Positions 1 through 5,969 of a stretch of DNA of 12,617 nucleotides are shown piece after piece (position 1 is the stretch's first letter; every line of letters starts with the position of its first letter). The notes under the pieces were generated by a model. That model saw only the letters and a program-made list of their open reading frames with translations. It searched no databases and was not told where the DNA came from. This DNA is from Patescibacteria group bacterium. GTDB lineage: Bacteria; Patescibacteriota; Gracilibacteria; UBA1369; PNNO01. Location of the stretch: positions 1-12,617 of the forward strand of contig JAJRYP010000020.1 in NCBI GenBank assembly GCA_024275695.1. Direction: 5' to 3'. The position numbers and the translations under genes were made by a program.

Positions 1-1
1 A

Positions 2-1531
2 GGGAAAATTAAAGAATACGGAAAAGCAACTCTACATATTCAAAAAAAAGAAGGAATTTTTAAAAATCTTGATGATAATCAAGTTGTTTGGATGAGTCAC
101 GGAGATGAAGTCACAGAGCTTCCGGAAGGCACGGAAATAATCGGATCAACAGACTCCTGTAAATACGCCGCGGTTGCGGATTTTACAAAAAATTTATTTG
201 GAATTCAGTTTCACGCAGAAGTTACACACACAAAAAACGGAACAAAAATTCTGGAAAACTTTCTTGATGTTTGCGACGCGAAACGTAATTGGTCGCTTGC
301 CCATTTTATTGATCGGCAAATAATCGCAATTCGTGAACAAGTTGGTGACAAAAGTGTATTTATGTTGATTAGCGGAGGTGTGGATTCAACAGTTGCTTAC
401 GCGTTAATTCAAAAAGCGATCGGACCGGAAAGAACTTACGGACTTTTTGTTGATACGGGCTTTGTTCGACTACACGAACGCGAAGAAGTCGAGGAAGCAT
501 ACAAAAAGGCCGGTATTGAAAATGTTCATTTCTATTATGGAGCCGATACTTTTTTCGAACGTCTTAAAGAAGTTTACGAACCGGAAAAGAAGCGCCGGAT
601 TATTGGAGATACTTTTATTGATATACAAAGAAAAGCAGTTAGAGATCTTGGGATTAATCCGGAAGAATGGCTGCTCGGACAAGGAACAATATATCCTGAT
701 ACAATTGAAACCGGCGGCACAAAACATGCTGATAAAATAAAGACGCATCACAATCGTGTTGAACAAATTCAACAATTAATTGAAGAAGGGAAAATAATTG
801 AGCCGCTAACTCAGCTTTATAAAGACGAAGTTAGAGAAGTTGGAAGACAACTTGATGTCTCTCGGGAAATTGTATGGAGACATCCGTTTCCGGGGCCGGG
901 TCTCGCGGTTCGCTGCCTTTGTGCGCAAGAGGATGATTATCCGGAAAATCACGAAGAAGCTGAACAAAAGATTAATGAATTCCTTTCAAAATTTGATTTG
1001 AACGGACGAATTTTGCCGATTAAAAGTGTAGGCGTTCAAGGAGATGCAAGAACGTACAAACATCCGTTTTTGTTGCAGCTTCATAAAGATCAGGAACGAA
1101 ACTGGGAAAAATTGGCTAATATTTCAACGGAAATCACAAATAGATTCGGCGAAATAAACAGAGTGCTTTTGAGGCTCTTTCCAAAAGGAATTGTTCAGAT
1201 GAAAATTAAACCGGGATATTTAACAAAACAGCGCATCGAGTTACTTCAAAAAGCGGACTATCGCGTAACGCAATTCATCAAATATCATAAAATGTACGGT
1301 GAGATTTGGCAGTTCCCAACTGTGCTTCTTCCATTAAGCTTGAATGATAAAGACGGAGAGTGTGTTGTTTTGAGGCCGATTTGTTCGCAGGAAGCAATGA
1401 CGGCGAGCTTCTATGAAATGCCATGGAAATGGGTAGATGAACTAACGGACAGCTTTAGGGAAATGCCTGAAATCGACGGTGTTTTCTATGATTTGACAAA
1501 CAAGCCTCCGGGAACTATTGAGTGGGAATAG
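2..1531 (+). CDS. guaA: GMP synthase (glutamine-hydrolysing), 5'-truncated
   Basis: Converts XMP to GMP in the cytoplasm using ATP and glutamine, the last step of de novo guanylate synthesis. The frame is open from base 2, so the gene begins outside the window. The internal ATG at 92 lies inside the conserved VWMSHGD segment of the amidotransferase domain and is not the start. The catalytic Cys is off-window, but the His and Glu of the triad are visible in QFHAEV (His at 212-214), where most relatives have FHPEV. The ATP-pyrophosphatase P-loop SGGVDS is at 371-388, HPFPGPG begins at 881, and the protein ends in the family-typical KPPGTIEWE. From HPFPGPG to the end there are 216 residues, against about 125 in the E. 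coli enzyme as I recall it. The extra segment resembles the extended dimerisation domain of human GMPS. It is convergent with the gene at 1585-2118. The stop is TAG, so TAG is a true stop here. Confidence 0.97.
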   Translation, partial: GKIKEYGKATLHIQKKEGIFKNLDDNQVVWMSHGDEVTELPEGTEIIGSTDSCKYAAVADFTKNLFGIQFHAEVTHTKNGTKILENFLDVCDAKRNWSLAHFIDRQIIAIREQVGDKSVFMLISGGVDSTVAYALIQKAIGPERTYGLFVDTGFVRLHEREEVEEAYKKAGIENVHFYYGADTFFERLKEVYEPEKKRRIIGDTFIDIQRKAVRDLGINPEEWLLGQGTIYPDTIETGGTKHADKIKTHHNRVEQIQQLIEEGKIIEPLTQLYKDEVREVGRQLDVSREIVWRHPFPGPGLAVRCLCAQEDDYPENHEEAEQKINEFLSKFDLNGRILPIKSVGVQGDARTYKHPFLLQLHKDQERNWEKLANISTEITNRFGEINRVLLRLFPKGIVQMKIKPGYLTKQRIELLQKADYRVTQFIKYHKMYGEIWQFPTVLLPLSLNDKDGECVVLRPICSQEAMTASFYEMPWKWVDELTDSFREMPEIDGVFYDLTNKPPGTIEWE

Positions 1532-1546
1532 TTTCATCCAATGCTT

Positions 1547-1600
1547 GGTTACTCGGTAAGTGCCGGTTACCGGGTAACTGCCACTTACTTGGTAACTCTC
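1547..1600. repeat. 18-base tandem repeat, three units, semi-palindromic
   Basis: Three consecutive 18-base units lie at 1547-1564, 1565-1582 and 1583-1600. Units 1 and 2 agree at 15 of 18 positions; units 1 and 3 at 12 of 18. Each has a core of the form GTTAC-NNN-GTAA(C/G), nearly its own reverse complement. Units 1 and 3 can also pair with each other (1548-1562 with 1582-1596, 12 of 15 pairs). The array starts 15 bases after the guaA stop. Its last unit contains the final codons and stop of the minus-strand gene 1585-2118. The first 15 bases of unit 1 recur exactly at 11925-11939. Confidence 0.8.
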
Positions 1601-2118
1601 TCCACACTCCCCCTAATTTCTCCCGAAATAGAAACAATTCCTTCAATTTCTTGTAATCTTCGAAATATTTCTTCAATTTTTTTCATTTGAATATCGACAG
1701 GTAGATATTCCGGATTCACAGCAAGAAATTCTCCGAGCTGAAGCAGATTGCTCACGGTTTTGTCGTCTTTATTATCTAAAGGCTCATTTATAATTTCATC
1801 AATAAGATGCGTCTTAATATCATAAGCTTCGAACGGTATTAAACGTTTTAAAAGTTTTTGACGGCTATCAATGCTTGTTTCAACAACTTTTTTTAAAGCA
1901 TACGAAATTAGATCTTCACGGGAATATCCCATTTCTACAATTCTTCCGTCAGCGGGTGGCAAAACGGCGTCCTCTCTTTCGTTTAAAGCTTTGGCAATCA
2001 AAAGTAACATATTCACATCTCCCATTTGATTAATCCAATTAAGCCATGCTTCCGCCGAGCTTCGTCCGGTCGTAAGTAACGGTAAAGTATCCTGTTTTTG
2101 TCTTGTTTCAGATGACAT
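1585..2118 (-). CDS. Uncharacterised 177-aa cytoplasmic protein
   Basis: I do not recognise the family. The protein is soluble, without signal peptide or membrane segment, acidic overall and apparently mostly helical. It has a Leu/Ile-rich central part (residues about 30-110) and a C-terminal stretch (about 140-165) of charged and hydrophobic residues that could form a helix (QMKKIEEIFRRLQEIEG). The ATG at 2118 is chosen because a near-perfect sigma-70 promoter lies just upstream (2145-2172), giving a leader of about 20 bases and no Shine-Dalgarno. It is convergent with guaA and divergent from the sigma-factor gene. The last residues (VTK) and the stop are encoded by the third unit of the 1547-1600 repeat, so the reading frame may have been extended or trimmed by repeat insertion. 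Confidence 0.8.
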   Translation of the reverse strand: MSSETRQKQDTLPLLTTGRSSAEAWLNWINQMGDVNMLLLIAKALNEREDAVLPPADGRIVEMGYSREDLISYALKKVVETSIDSRQKLLKRLIPFEAYDIKTHLIDEIINEPLDNKDDKTVSNLLQLGEFLAVNPEYLPVDIQMKKIEEIFRRLQEIEGIVSISGEIRGSVERVTK

Positions 2119-2144
2119 TTTTATATAGTTAAATCAAGATAGTC

Positions 2145-2172
2145 ATTATAAATATTTTAACAGTTTTGTCAA
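2145..2172 (-). promoter_or_regulatory. Sigma-70 promoter for the 1585-2118 gene
   Basis: On the minus strand a consensus -35 TTGACA (2172-2167) and a consensus -10 TATAAT (2150-2145) are separated by 16 bases. The predicted start of transcription is near 2138, about 20 bases before the ATG at 2118. Both hexamers are perfect, so I regard the call as strong. Confidence 0.8.
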
Positions 2173-2243
2173 GCGCCTACCTTTTGAAAGAAATTTTTTA
2201 CCAAAAGTGTAGTAATATATTGATAGACCCTCCCTATTTTTAC

Positions 2244-2828
2244 ATGAATCAGAATACCCGAAAAACCGATGAACAGCTGGTTGCGGCCAGCCTTAAGGAT
2301 AAAAACACATTTGCCGAACTTGTGCAGCGTTACGAGCAAAAACTTTCGCGCTATATCAAGCGTCTCACAAATTTGAATAGTCAGTCCGTTGAAGATATTT
2401 TGCAGGAGGCGTTTATCAAAATCTACAAAAATCTTAATAATTTTGATCCGACTTTAAGCTTTTCCAGTTGGGCGTATAGAATCACGCACAACGAAACACT
2501 TAATTACATCCGAAAGCATAAAAATAGAAATACGACACCTCTCGAAACTGATAATAAAGACTTGGCAAACCTTATCGACATCCTGGAAAGTGATACAAAT
2601 ATAGAAGCCGAAGTCGCTCAAAAAGAAATTGCCAAAAAAGTTCGTTTATTAATAAAAAAACTCCCAAAAAAATATCGTGATGTCATTATTCTGTATTATC
2701 TTGAAGAAAAAGAGTACTCGGAAATTAGCGATATCCTTAAAAAGCCAATGGGAACAATTGCAACCTTGCTTAATCGGGCAAAATCAAAATTTAAAACACT
2801 TGCTCTTAAACATAATATCGTAACTTAA
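2244..2828 (+). CDS. ECF-type RNA polymerase sigma factor
   Basis: A 194-residue sigma-70 family protein with only regions 2 and 4, the ECF layout, which directs RNA polymerase to a small regulon. Region 2 covers about residues 18-95, including the FAELVQRY start, EDILQEAFIKIYKNL, and the SFSSWAYRITHNETLNYIRKH segment of helix 2.3-2.4. Region 4 is the C-terminal helix-turn-helix (LPKKYRDVIILYYLEEKEYSEIS onward, with a GTIATLLNRAKSKF recognition-helix part). The frame is open upstream to a TTG at 2166. That TTG sits inside the opposite-strand promoter, and the extra 26 residues do not look like sigma sequence, so I choose the ATG at 2244. No Shine-Dalgarno is visible. Its stop is six bases before the membrane-protein gene at 2835, which argues for cotranscription and a sigma/anti-sigma pairing. 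I found no convincing promoter for it. Confidence 0.93.
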   Translation: MNQNTRKTDEQLVAASLKDKNTFAELVQRYEQKLSRYIKRLTNLNSQSVEDILQEAFIKIYKNLNNFDPTLSFSSWAYRITHNETLNYIRKHKNRNTTPLETDNKDLANLIDILESDTNIEAEVAQKEIAKKVRLLIKKLPKKYRDVIILYYLEEKEYSEISDILKKPMGTIATLLNRAKSKFKTLALKHNIVT

Positions 2829-2834
2829 GATTTC

Positions 2835-3554
2835 ATGACCAAAATAAGCAAATCGGTTATCGACAAAATTGATGAAAAACACATTAAACCCATTCCAAAA
2901 TGGCAGTTTGTTCTTATGAATGTGGCTATGTGGACTCTTTTTGTTGCAACTATTTTGCTTGGTGGAATTGCAACCGGCATCGTTATTTTGAAATTGTTTA
3001 ATACCCAATGGGCGCTTGTGCCGCGTGTTGGTAGCAAATTCTTTATCGTTCTCCCTTATATTTGGTTTGGACTTCTTGCTTTAATGATTTTTATCGGATC
3101 AAAAATATTTGAAAGAACGAAAAAAGGATATAAGTATAGTCATTGGACAATCGCGGGCGTTAGTATTTTAGCTTCCATTATTATTGGTTGTATTTTTTAC
3201 GCGACTCATACGGCGGAAAATGTTGAAGAAACCATGCAAAGACATGTTCCGGCATATAAAGAGCTTCAGAAAATACGTGAAAAAGTATGGCACGCACCCG
3301 AAGAAGGAATGCTTCCGGGAAGAATAATTGAAGGAAGTTCGGAAACTTTAATTATTTTGAATGACTTAACCGGCCAAACCTGGGAAGTTGATATTGAAGA
3401 CGCACGAATGCCTTTAAATATCAGATTGAAGGTTAATATGCCCGTTCTTGTTACAGGAGAAAAAACAGGCGACTTTGAATTTAAAGCGGACGCAATCAGA
3501 GCTCATCGAAATCTTCCGCCTCCATTGGAAAGGGCGATAAGAAGGCAAAGATAA
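2835..3554 (+). CDS. Three-TM membrane protein, probable anti-sigma factor or sigma partner
   Basis: A 239-residue protein with a basic N-terminal tail (about 1-22), three hydrophobic segments (about 25-50, 70-92 and 105-124), and a soluble C-terminal part (about 125-239). Three segments after a cytoplasmic tail would place the C-terminus outside the membrane. The C-terminal part contains a short beta-rich stretch (PGRIIEGSSETLIILNDL ... LKVNMPVLVTGEKTGDFEFKADAIRAH) that could be a small OB-like barrel. I do not recognise a named family. Starting six bases after the sigma-factor stop, on the same strand, is the usual position of an anti-sigma factor, and a membrane protein with a cytoplasmic tail fits that role. 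No zinc-binding anti-sigma motif (HxxxCxxC) is visible. The function is therefore inferred from context. No Shine-Dalgarno precedes the ATG. Confidence 0.85.
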   Translation: MTKISKSVIDKIDEKHIKPIPKWQFVLMNVAMWTLFVATILLGGIATGIVILKLFNTQWALVPRVGSKFFIVLPYIWFGLLALMIFIGSKIFERTKKGYKYSHWTIAGVSILASIIIGCIFYATHTAENVEETMQRHVPAYKELQKIREKVWHAPEEGMLPGRIIEGSSETLIILNDLTGQTWEVDIEDARMPLNIRLKVNMPVLVTGEKTGDFEFKADAIRAHRNLPPPLERAIRRQR

Positions 3555-3579
3555 AAAAAGTGAAAGAAATTGGAAAGGC

Positions 3580-3613
3580 ATGTTGTAATAGATAATGTAA
3601 GCGCTTACAACAT
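3580..3613. promoter_or_regulatory. Nested palindromes, candidate operator or cre-like site
   Basis: TGTAAGCGCTTACA at 3596-3609 is a perfect 14-bp palindrome. It also fits the LacI/CcpA-family cre consensus (TGWNANCGNTNWCA). A second, partly overlapping inverted repeat pairs ATGTTGTAA (3580-3588) with TTACAACAT (3605-3613). The site ends 21 bases before the ATG of the secreted-protein gene at 3635 and lies after the membrane-protein gene. It could be a repressor operator for the last gene, or form an RNA hairpin in a three-gene transcript. No LacI-family gene is in the window. Confidence 0.55.
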
Positions 3614-3634
3614 TCATTCTTTAACAACATAGTC

Positions 3635-4072
3635 ATGAAAAACTTAAACAAAATATTGGCAATAACCGGGATCGTTGCAGCTTTAGCTATAACAAATGTC
3701 GCATCGGTAGCGATGGCCAATGCGGAGGAAGAAGTTAATCAATGGGAAGCATCTCGAATGCACCGAATGCATAAACCGCCAATGGATCCGGAAAAACTGG
3801 AAGAAATGAAACAACACAGGGAAGATGTAAAAACGGCGGTTGAAAATGGAGACTACGATGCATGGTATGCACTAATGTCTGAAAACGAACGTGCCGGGGA
3901 CATTCTTGAGATTATCAACGAAGACAACTTCCATCTGTTAGGTGAAATGCACGAAGCAAGAGAGAACGGTGATTTTGAAACAGCAAAAACAATCGCCGAC
4001 GAGCTTGGTCTTAAAAGGCCAATGAAGGGAAAATTCAGAGGTGGAATGAGAGGACAAAGATGTCCGGTATAA
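3635..4072 (+). CDS. Small secreted His/Met-rich helical protein
   Basis: A 145-residue exported protein of unknown function. Residues 1-29 form a classic signal peptide (MKN-LNK basic start, hydrophobic core, cleavage expected after AMANA). The mature part is strongly helical and highly charged, with a His/Met-rich patch (RMHRMHKPPM) near its start, the segment AVENGDYDAWYALMSENERA, a related second segment (EARENGDFETAKTIADELGL), and a basic Gly/Arg-rich tail ending RCPV. The two 'ENGD' segments suggest a repeated helical hairpin. The small size, export and His/Met content recall Spy/CpxP-like periplasmic proteins, but their LTxxQ motif is not seen, so I do not assign it. As the last gene after a sigma/anti-sigma-like pair and before an intrinsic terminator, it may be the regulon's effector or signal protein. 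Confidence 0.85.
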   Translation: MKNLNKILAITGIVAALAITNVASVAMANAEEEVNQWEASRMHRMHKPPMDPEKLEEMKQHREDVKTAVENGDYDAWYALMSENERAGDILEIINEDNFHLLGEMHEARENGDFETAKTIADELGLKRPMKGKFRGGMRGQRCPV

Positions 4073-4104
4073 CAATAATTATGATCTTAAGTTAGGGAGA
4101 GAGG

Positions 4105-4136
4105 AAAGCGGCAACCGAGAGGTTACCGCTTTTTTT
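4105..4136 (+). terminator. Intrinsic terminator after the secreted-protein gene
   Basis: A 12-bp stem (4105-4116 with 4121-4132) carries one C-A mismatch, is closed by a GAGA tetraloop, and is followed by further T residues to 4136. It lies 33 bases after the stop at 4072 and before the convergent permease gene, so it ends the sigma-factor transcript. Confidence 0.88.
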
Positions 4137-4162
4137 GTATCGAAGCCGTTGAGTAAATAAAG

Positions 4163-5107
4163 TTAGCTAATAAAGTTAAAGAAATATCCAATAATGATTA
4201 TTCCAATTGCTACGCTACCAAAAAAGATAGCAAGTAATTTTACAGTCATAACTCTCTTTAAAATAATTGCTTCGGGCAGAGACAGTCCCGCAATCGACAT
4301 CATAAATGCCAGTGAAGTCCCGAGAGGCACACCATTTGCCGTTATGCTAAAAATTAAAGGCACTACGGTTGAGCACCCCGCGTAAATTGGTATCCCGACA
4401 ATAGCAGCTATTGGAACAGATAGAATGTTGTACTTGCCAATATATTCCATAAAAAATTCCCGAGGAACAAATCCATGGATTACAGCTCCGAGCCCCACTC
4501 CTCCCAAGACATAAGGTAATAACTTTTTAAAAGTTCGCAAGCCTTGTTGAAATGCAAAATTAATCTTATTTCCGAATTTTTTAGGCATCTTGCTTATCTT
4601 TCTTATACCGGAACCATTGTTTAAAATTATTTCTTTGTCGAGTTTTAAAGAACCTAAAAATAATCCTGAAACAACTCCAAGAGCAAGACCTGAAAAAGCA
4701 TATAAAAATGCTAACTTCCATCCAAATAATCCACCCATAATCACAAAAGCAACTTCATTAACAAGCGGAGACGTAATTATGAAAGAAAAAGCTATTCCCA
4801 AGGGTACTTTTGCTTTTAAAAAGCCAATAAAAATTGGTATTGAAGAACATGAGCAAAAAGGAGTAACAACTCCAAACAATGCCGCGGCGATATTTCCCGT
4901 TCCAAACTTTGCTTTTTGCATAAACTTCCTTAGAGACTCATCTTTAAAGAAAGTTCGTATAAATGTTATAAACGAAACAACCAAAAAGATAAGAACAAGA
5001 ATCTTTAAACTGTCATAAATAAAGAAATGAAGAGCTAAGGCCAAATTGTCTCCAAGAGATAATTTAAAAATTCCGTAAACAAGAAAATCGGCAATCCGGT
5101 TAAACAT
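4163..5107 (-). CDS. arsP: ArsP-type permease (PF03773/DUF318 family)
   Basis: A 314-residue integral membrane protein of the permease family that includes ArsP, an exporter of trivalent organoarsenicals. About eight or more hydrophobic segments lie in two halves joined by a charged linker (about residues 155-190). The family signature is clear in the first half: TPFCSCSSIPIFIGF (Cys85 and Cys87), followed by PLGIAFSFIITSPLVNEVAF. The second half has the counterpart GIPIYAGCSTVVPLIF (Cys245), then VPLGTSLAFMMSIAGLSLPE. Its ATG overlaps the end of the arsR gene by eight bases, so the two are translationally coupled. The linked ArsR protein and operator imply induction by a thiophilic metalloid or metal. 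The exact substrate cannot be read from sequence, because other members of this family are uncharacterised. The name arsP is therefore a family-level call. Confidence 0.9.
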   Translation of the reverse strand: MFNRIADFLVYGIFKLSLGDNLALALHFFIYDSLKILVLIFLVVSFITFIRTFFKDESLRKFMQKAKFGTGNIAAALFGVVTPFCSCSSIPIFIGFLKAKVPLGIAFSFIITSPLVNEVAFVIMGGLFGWKLAFLYAFSGLALGVVSGLFLGSLKLDKEIILNNGSGIRKISKMPKKFGNKINFAFQQGLRTFKKLLPYVLGGVGLGAVIHGFVPREFFMEYIGKYNILSVPIAAIVGIPIYAGCSTVVPLIFSITANGVPLGTSLAFMMSIAGLSLPEAIILKRVMTVKLLAIFFGSVAIGIIIIGYFFNFIS

Positions 5108-5405
5108 TGAGTAGGTCGTTAAGACTCGTCATAAGGGTGATTATTGATTGATTCTTAAGAGTATAATGCTTCCATAAACCTTGTTTTTTTACTTTAACAA
5201 AACCATTGTTTCGTAAAACTTCCAAATGGTACGAAACAAGATTTTGCCTTAAATCAAGACCTCTTTCAATTTCACAAACACATTTTGAGCCGGAAGAGAG
5301 CAAGCAAAGTATCTTTAGTCTGTTTGGCTCGGCAATAACTTGAAGATTGTCGGCAAGCTTCTTCAAACTCTTTGATTTACAACTGTTTTTCTTGCATTTA
5401 TTCAT
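5100..5405 (-). CDS. arsR: ArsR/SmtB-family metalloid-responsive repressor
   Basis: A 101-residue winged-helix repressor that would bind its operator until a metal or metalloid releases it. The DNA-binding core runs from about residue 18 to 90 (AEPNRLKILCLLSSG, recognition helix NLVSYHLEVLRNNGFV, wing KVKKQGLWKHYTL). The inducer site is visible as CVC (Cys42 and Cys44), the ArsR As(III)-site position. The third Cys of the E. coli site is replaced by Glu47, but Cys34 and an N-terminal pair (Cys4 and Cys9) could supply further thiol ligands. Its stop overlaps the permease start. The perfect inverted repeat at 5406-5437 directly touches its start codon, so autoregulation is very likely. No Shine-Dalgarno is seen. 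Confidence 0.93.
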   Translation of the reverse strand: MNKCKKNSCKSKSLKKLADNLQVIAEPNRLKILCLLSSGSKCVCEIERGLDLRQNLVSYHLEVLRNNGFVKVKKQGLWKHYTLKNQSIITLMTSLNDLLNV

Positions 5406-5437
5406 AATAGTATATCAACCGCTATTGATATACTATT
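5406..5437 (-). promoter_or_regulatory. ArsR operator, perfect 13-6-13 inverted repeat
   Basis: AATAGTATATCAA (5406-5418) and its exact complement TTGATATACTATT (5425-5437) flank the six bases CCGCTA. The inner ATCAA-N6-TTGAT arrangement resembles ArsR/SmtB-type operators. The repeat touches the arsR start codon (5405) and contains the stop codon and last codons of the upstream cohesin-like gene. A TTGACG at 5456-5461 on the minus strand might serve as -35, but no well-spaced -10 is clear. Confidence 0.88.
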
Positions 5438-5913
5438 CCTACCACATCTACCCGTTTCTCGTCAAATGTTGAAAAAACCGTATTTGAAAACGAAAATGTC
5501 GAATCCTTCACAGTGTCGGCTTCCCGGTCGCTTTTAAAATAGAGATTAACCAAAGTCCCGTCCGGCTTATCAATCAGTTGACCTCTTTTTAGAGAAATTC
5601 CAATCACGAGTGTTCCCTTTTCGCCGGTCTCGTTAACAAGCACGAGCGGTGAATCGTCCAAAGAAAAATAATCGCCGAGCGTAAAATGATCGTAAGTTAG
5701 AGCGCCAATATCATAATGAAGATGAAAAGCGGTTCCGAAAAACGGATACCTCAAACCATCGGCATTTACGGAAACAATATGAAAATTATCGGCGGTTTTG
5801 CGAGCAAGTGAAATTCGACCGGCCGGAATGGCAAAAGTATAAATATATACTCCAAGAGCAACAATTAAAGTGAGTATAATGATATGCCAAGTGCGTGGTG
5901 GCTGTAGTCGCAT
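5422..5913 (-). CDS. Membrane-anchored cohesin-like protein
   Basis: A 163-residue protein with one N-terminal hydrophobic segment (about 10-29, WHIIILTLIVALGVYIYTFA) that would anchor it with the C-terminal domain outside. From about residue 43 to the end it reads as a divergent cohesin-type beta-sandwich: an opening beta strand (FHIVSVNADG), the cohesin-style ALTYDHFTLGDYF segment, LVIGISLKRGQ, and GTLVNLYFKSD near the end. Cohesins bind dockerin modules, and a dockerin is encoded just upstream on the same strand (5970-6323), which makes a surface-display pair plausible. The stop codon lies inside the arsR operator. It is preceded by a perfect 8-bp hairpin at 5937-5962. The ATG at 5913 has no Shine-Dalgarno. 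The cohesin call rests on motif memory, not a search. Confidence 0.78.
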   Translation of the reverse strand: MRLQPPRTWHIIILTLIVALGVYIYTFAIPAGRISLARKTADNFHIVSVNADGLRYPFFGTAFHLHYDIGALTYDHFTLGDYFSLDDSPLVLVNETGEKGTLVIGISLKRGQLIDKPDGTLVNLYFKSDREADTVKDSTFSFSNTVFSTFDEKRVDVVGIVYQ

Positions 5914-5936
5914 GATGGTTTTGGTTATTTGGGAAA

Positions 5937-5962
5937 GGAGGAGGCCTTTTTCAACCTCCTCC
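5937..5962. other. Intercistronic hairpin
   Basis: GGAGGAGG (5937-5944) pairs perfectly with CCTCCTCC (5955-5962) across a 10-base loop. It lies eight bases after the dockerin stop on the minus strand and 24 bases before the cohesin-like start. Only three T residues follow on the minus strand, so it is at best a weak terminator. It could be an mRNA-stabilising or attenuating hairpin. Confidence 0.5.
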
Positions 5963-5969
5963 CTAAAGG

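Noticed and set aside
1547..1600. A CRISPR-like array
   Set aside because: The units are contiguous 18-mers with no unique spacers, and there are only three; no cas genes are near. It is a short tandem repeat.
2166..2243. TTG start giving a 26-residue extension of the sigma factor
   Set aside because: The TTG lies inside the consensus promoter of the divergent gene, the extra residues are unlike sigma region 1 or 2, and an ATG at 2244 sits at the expected distance from region 2.
4590..5018. 142-residue plus-strand frame opposite the permease
   Set aside because: It is antisense to the well-supported ArsP-type gene and has no recognisable features.
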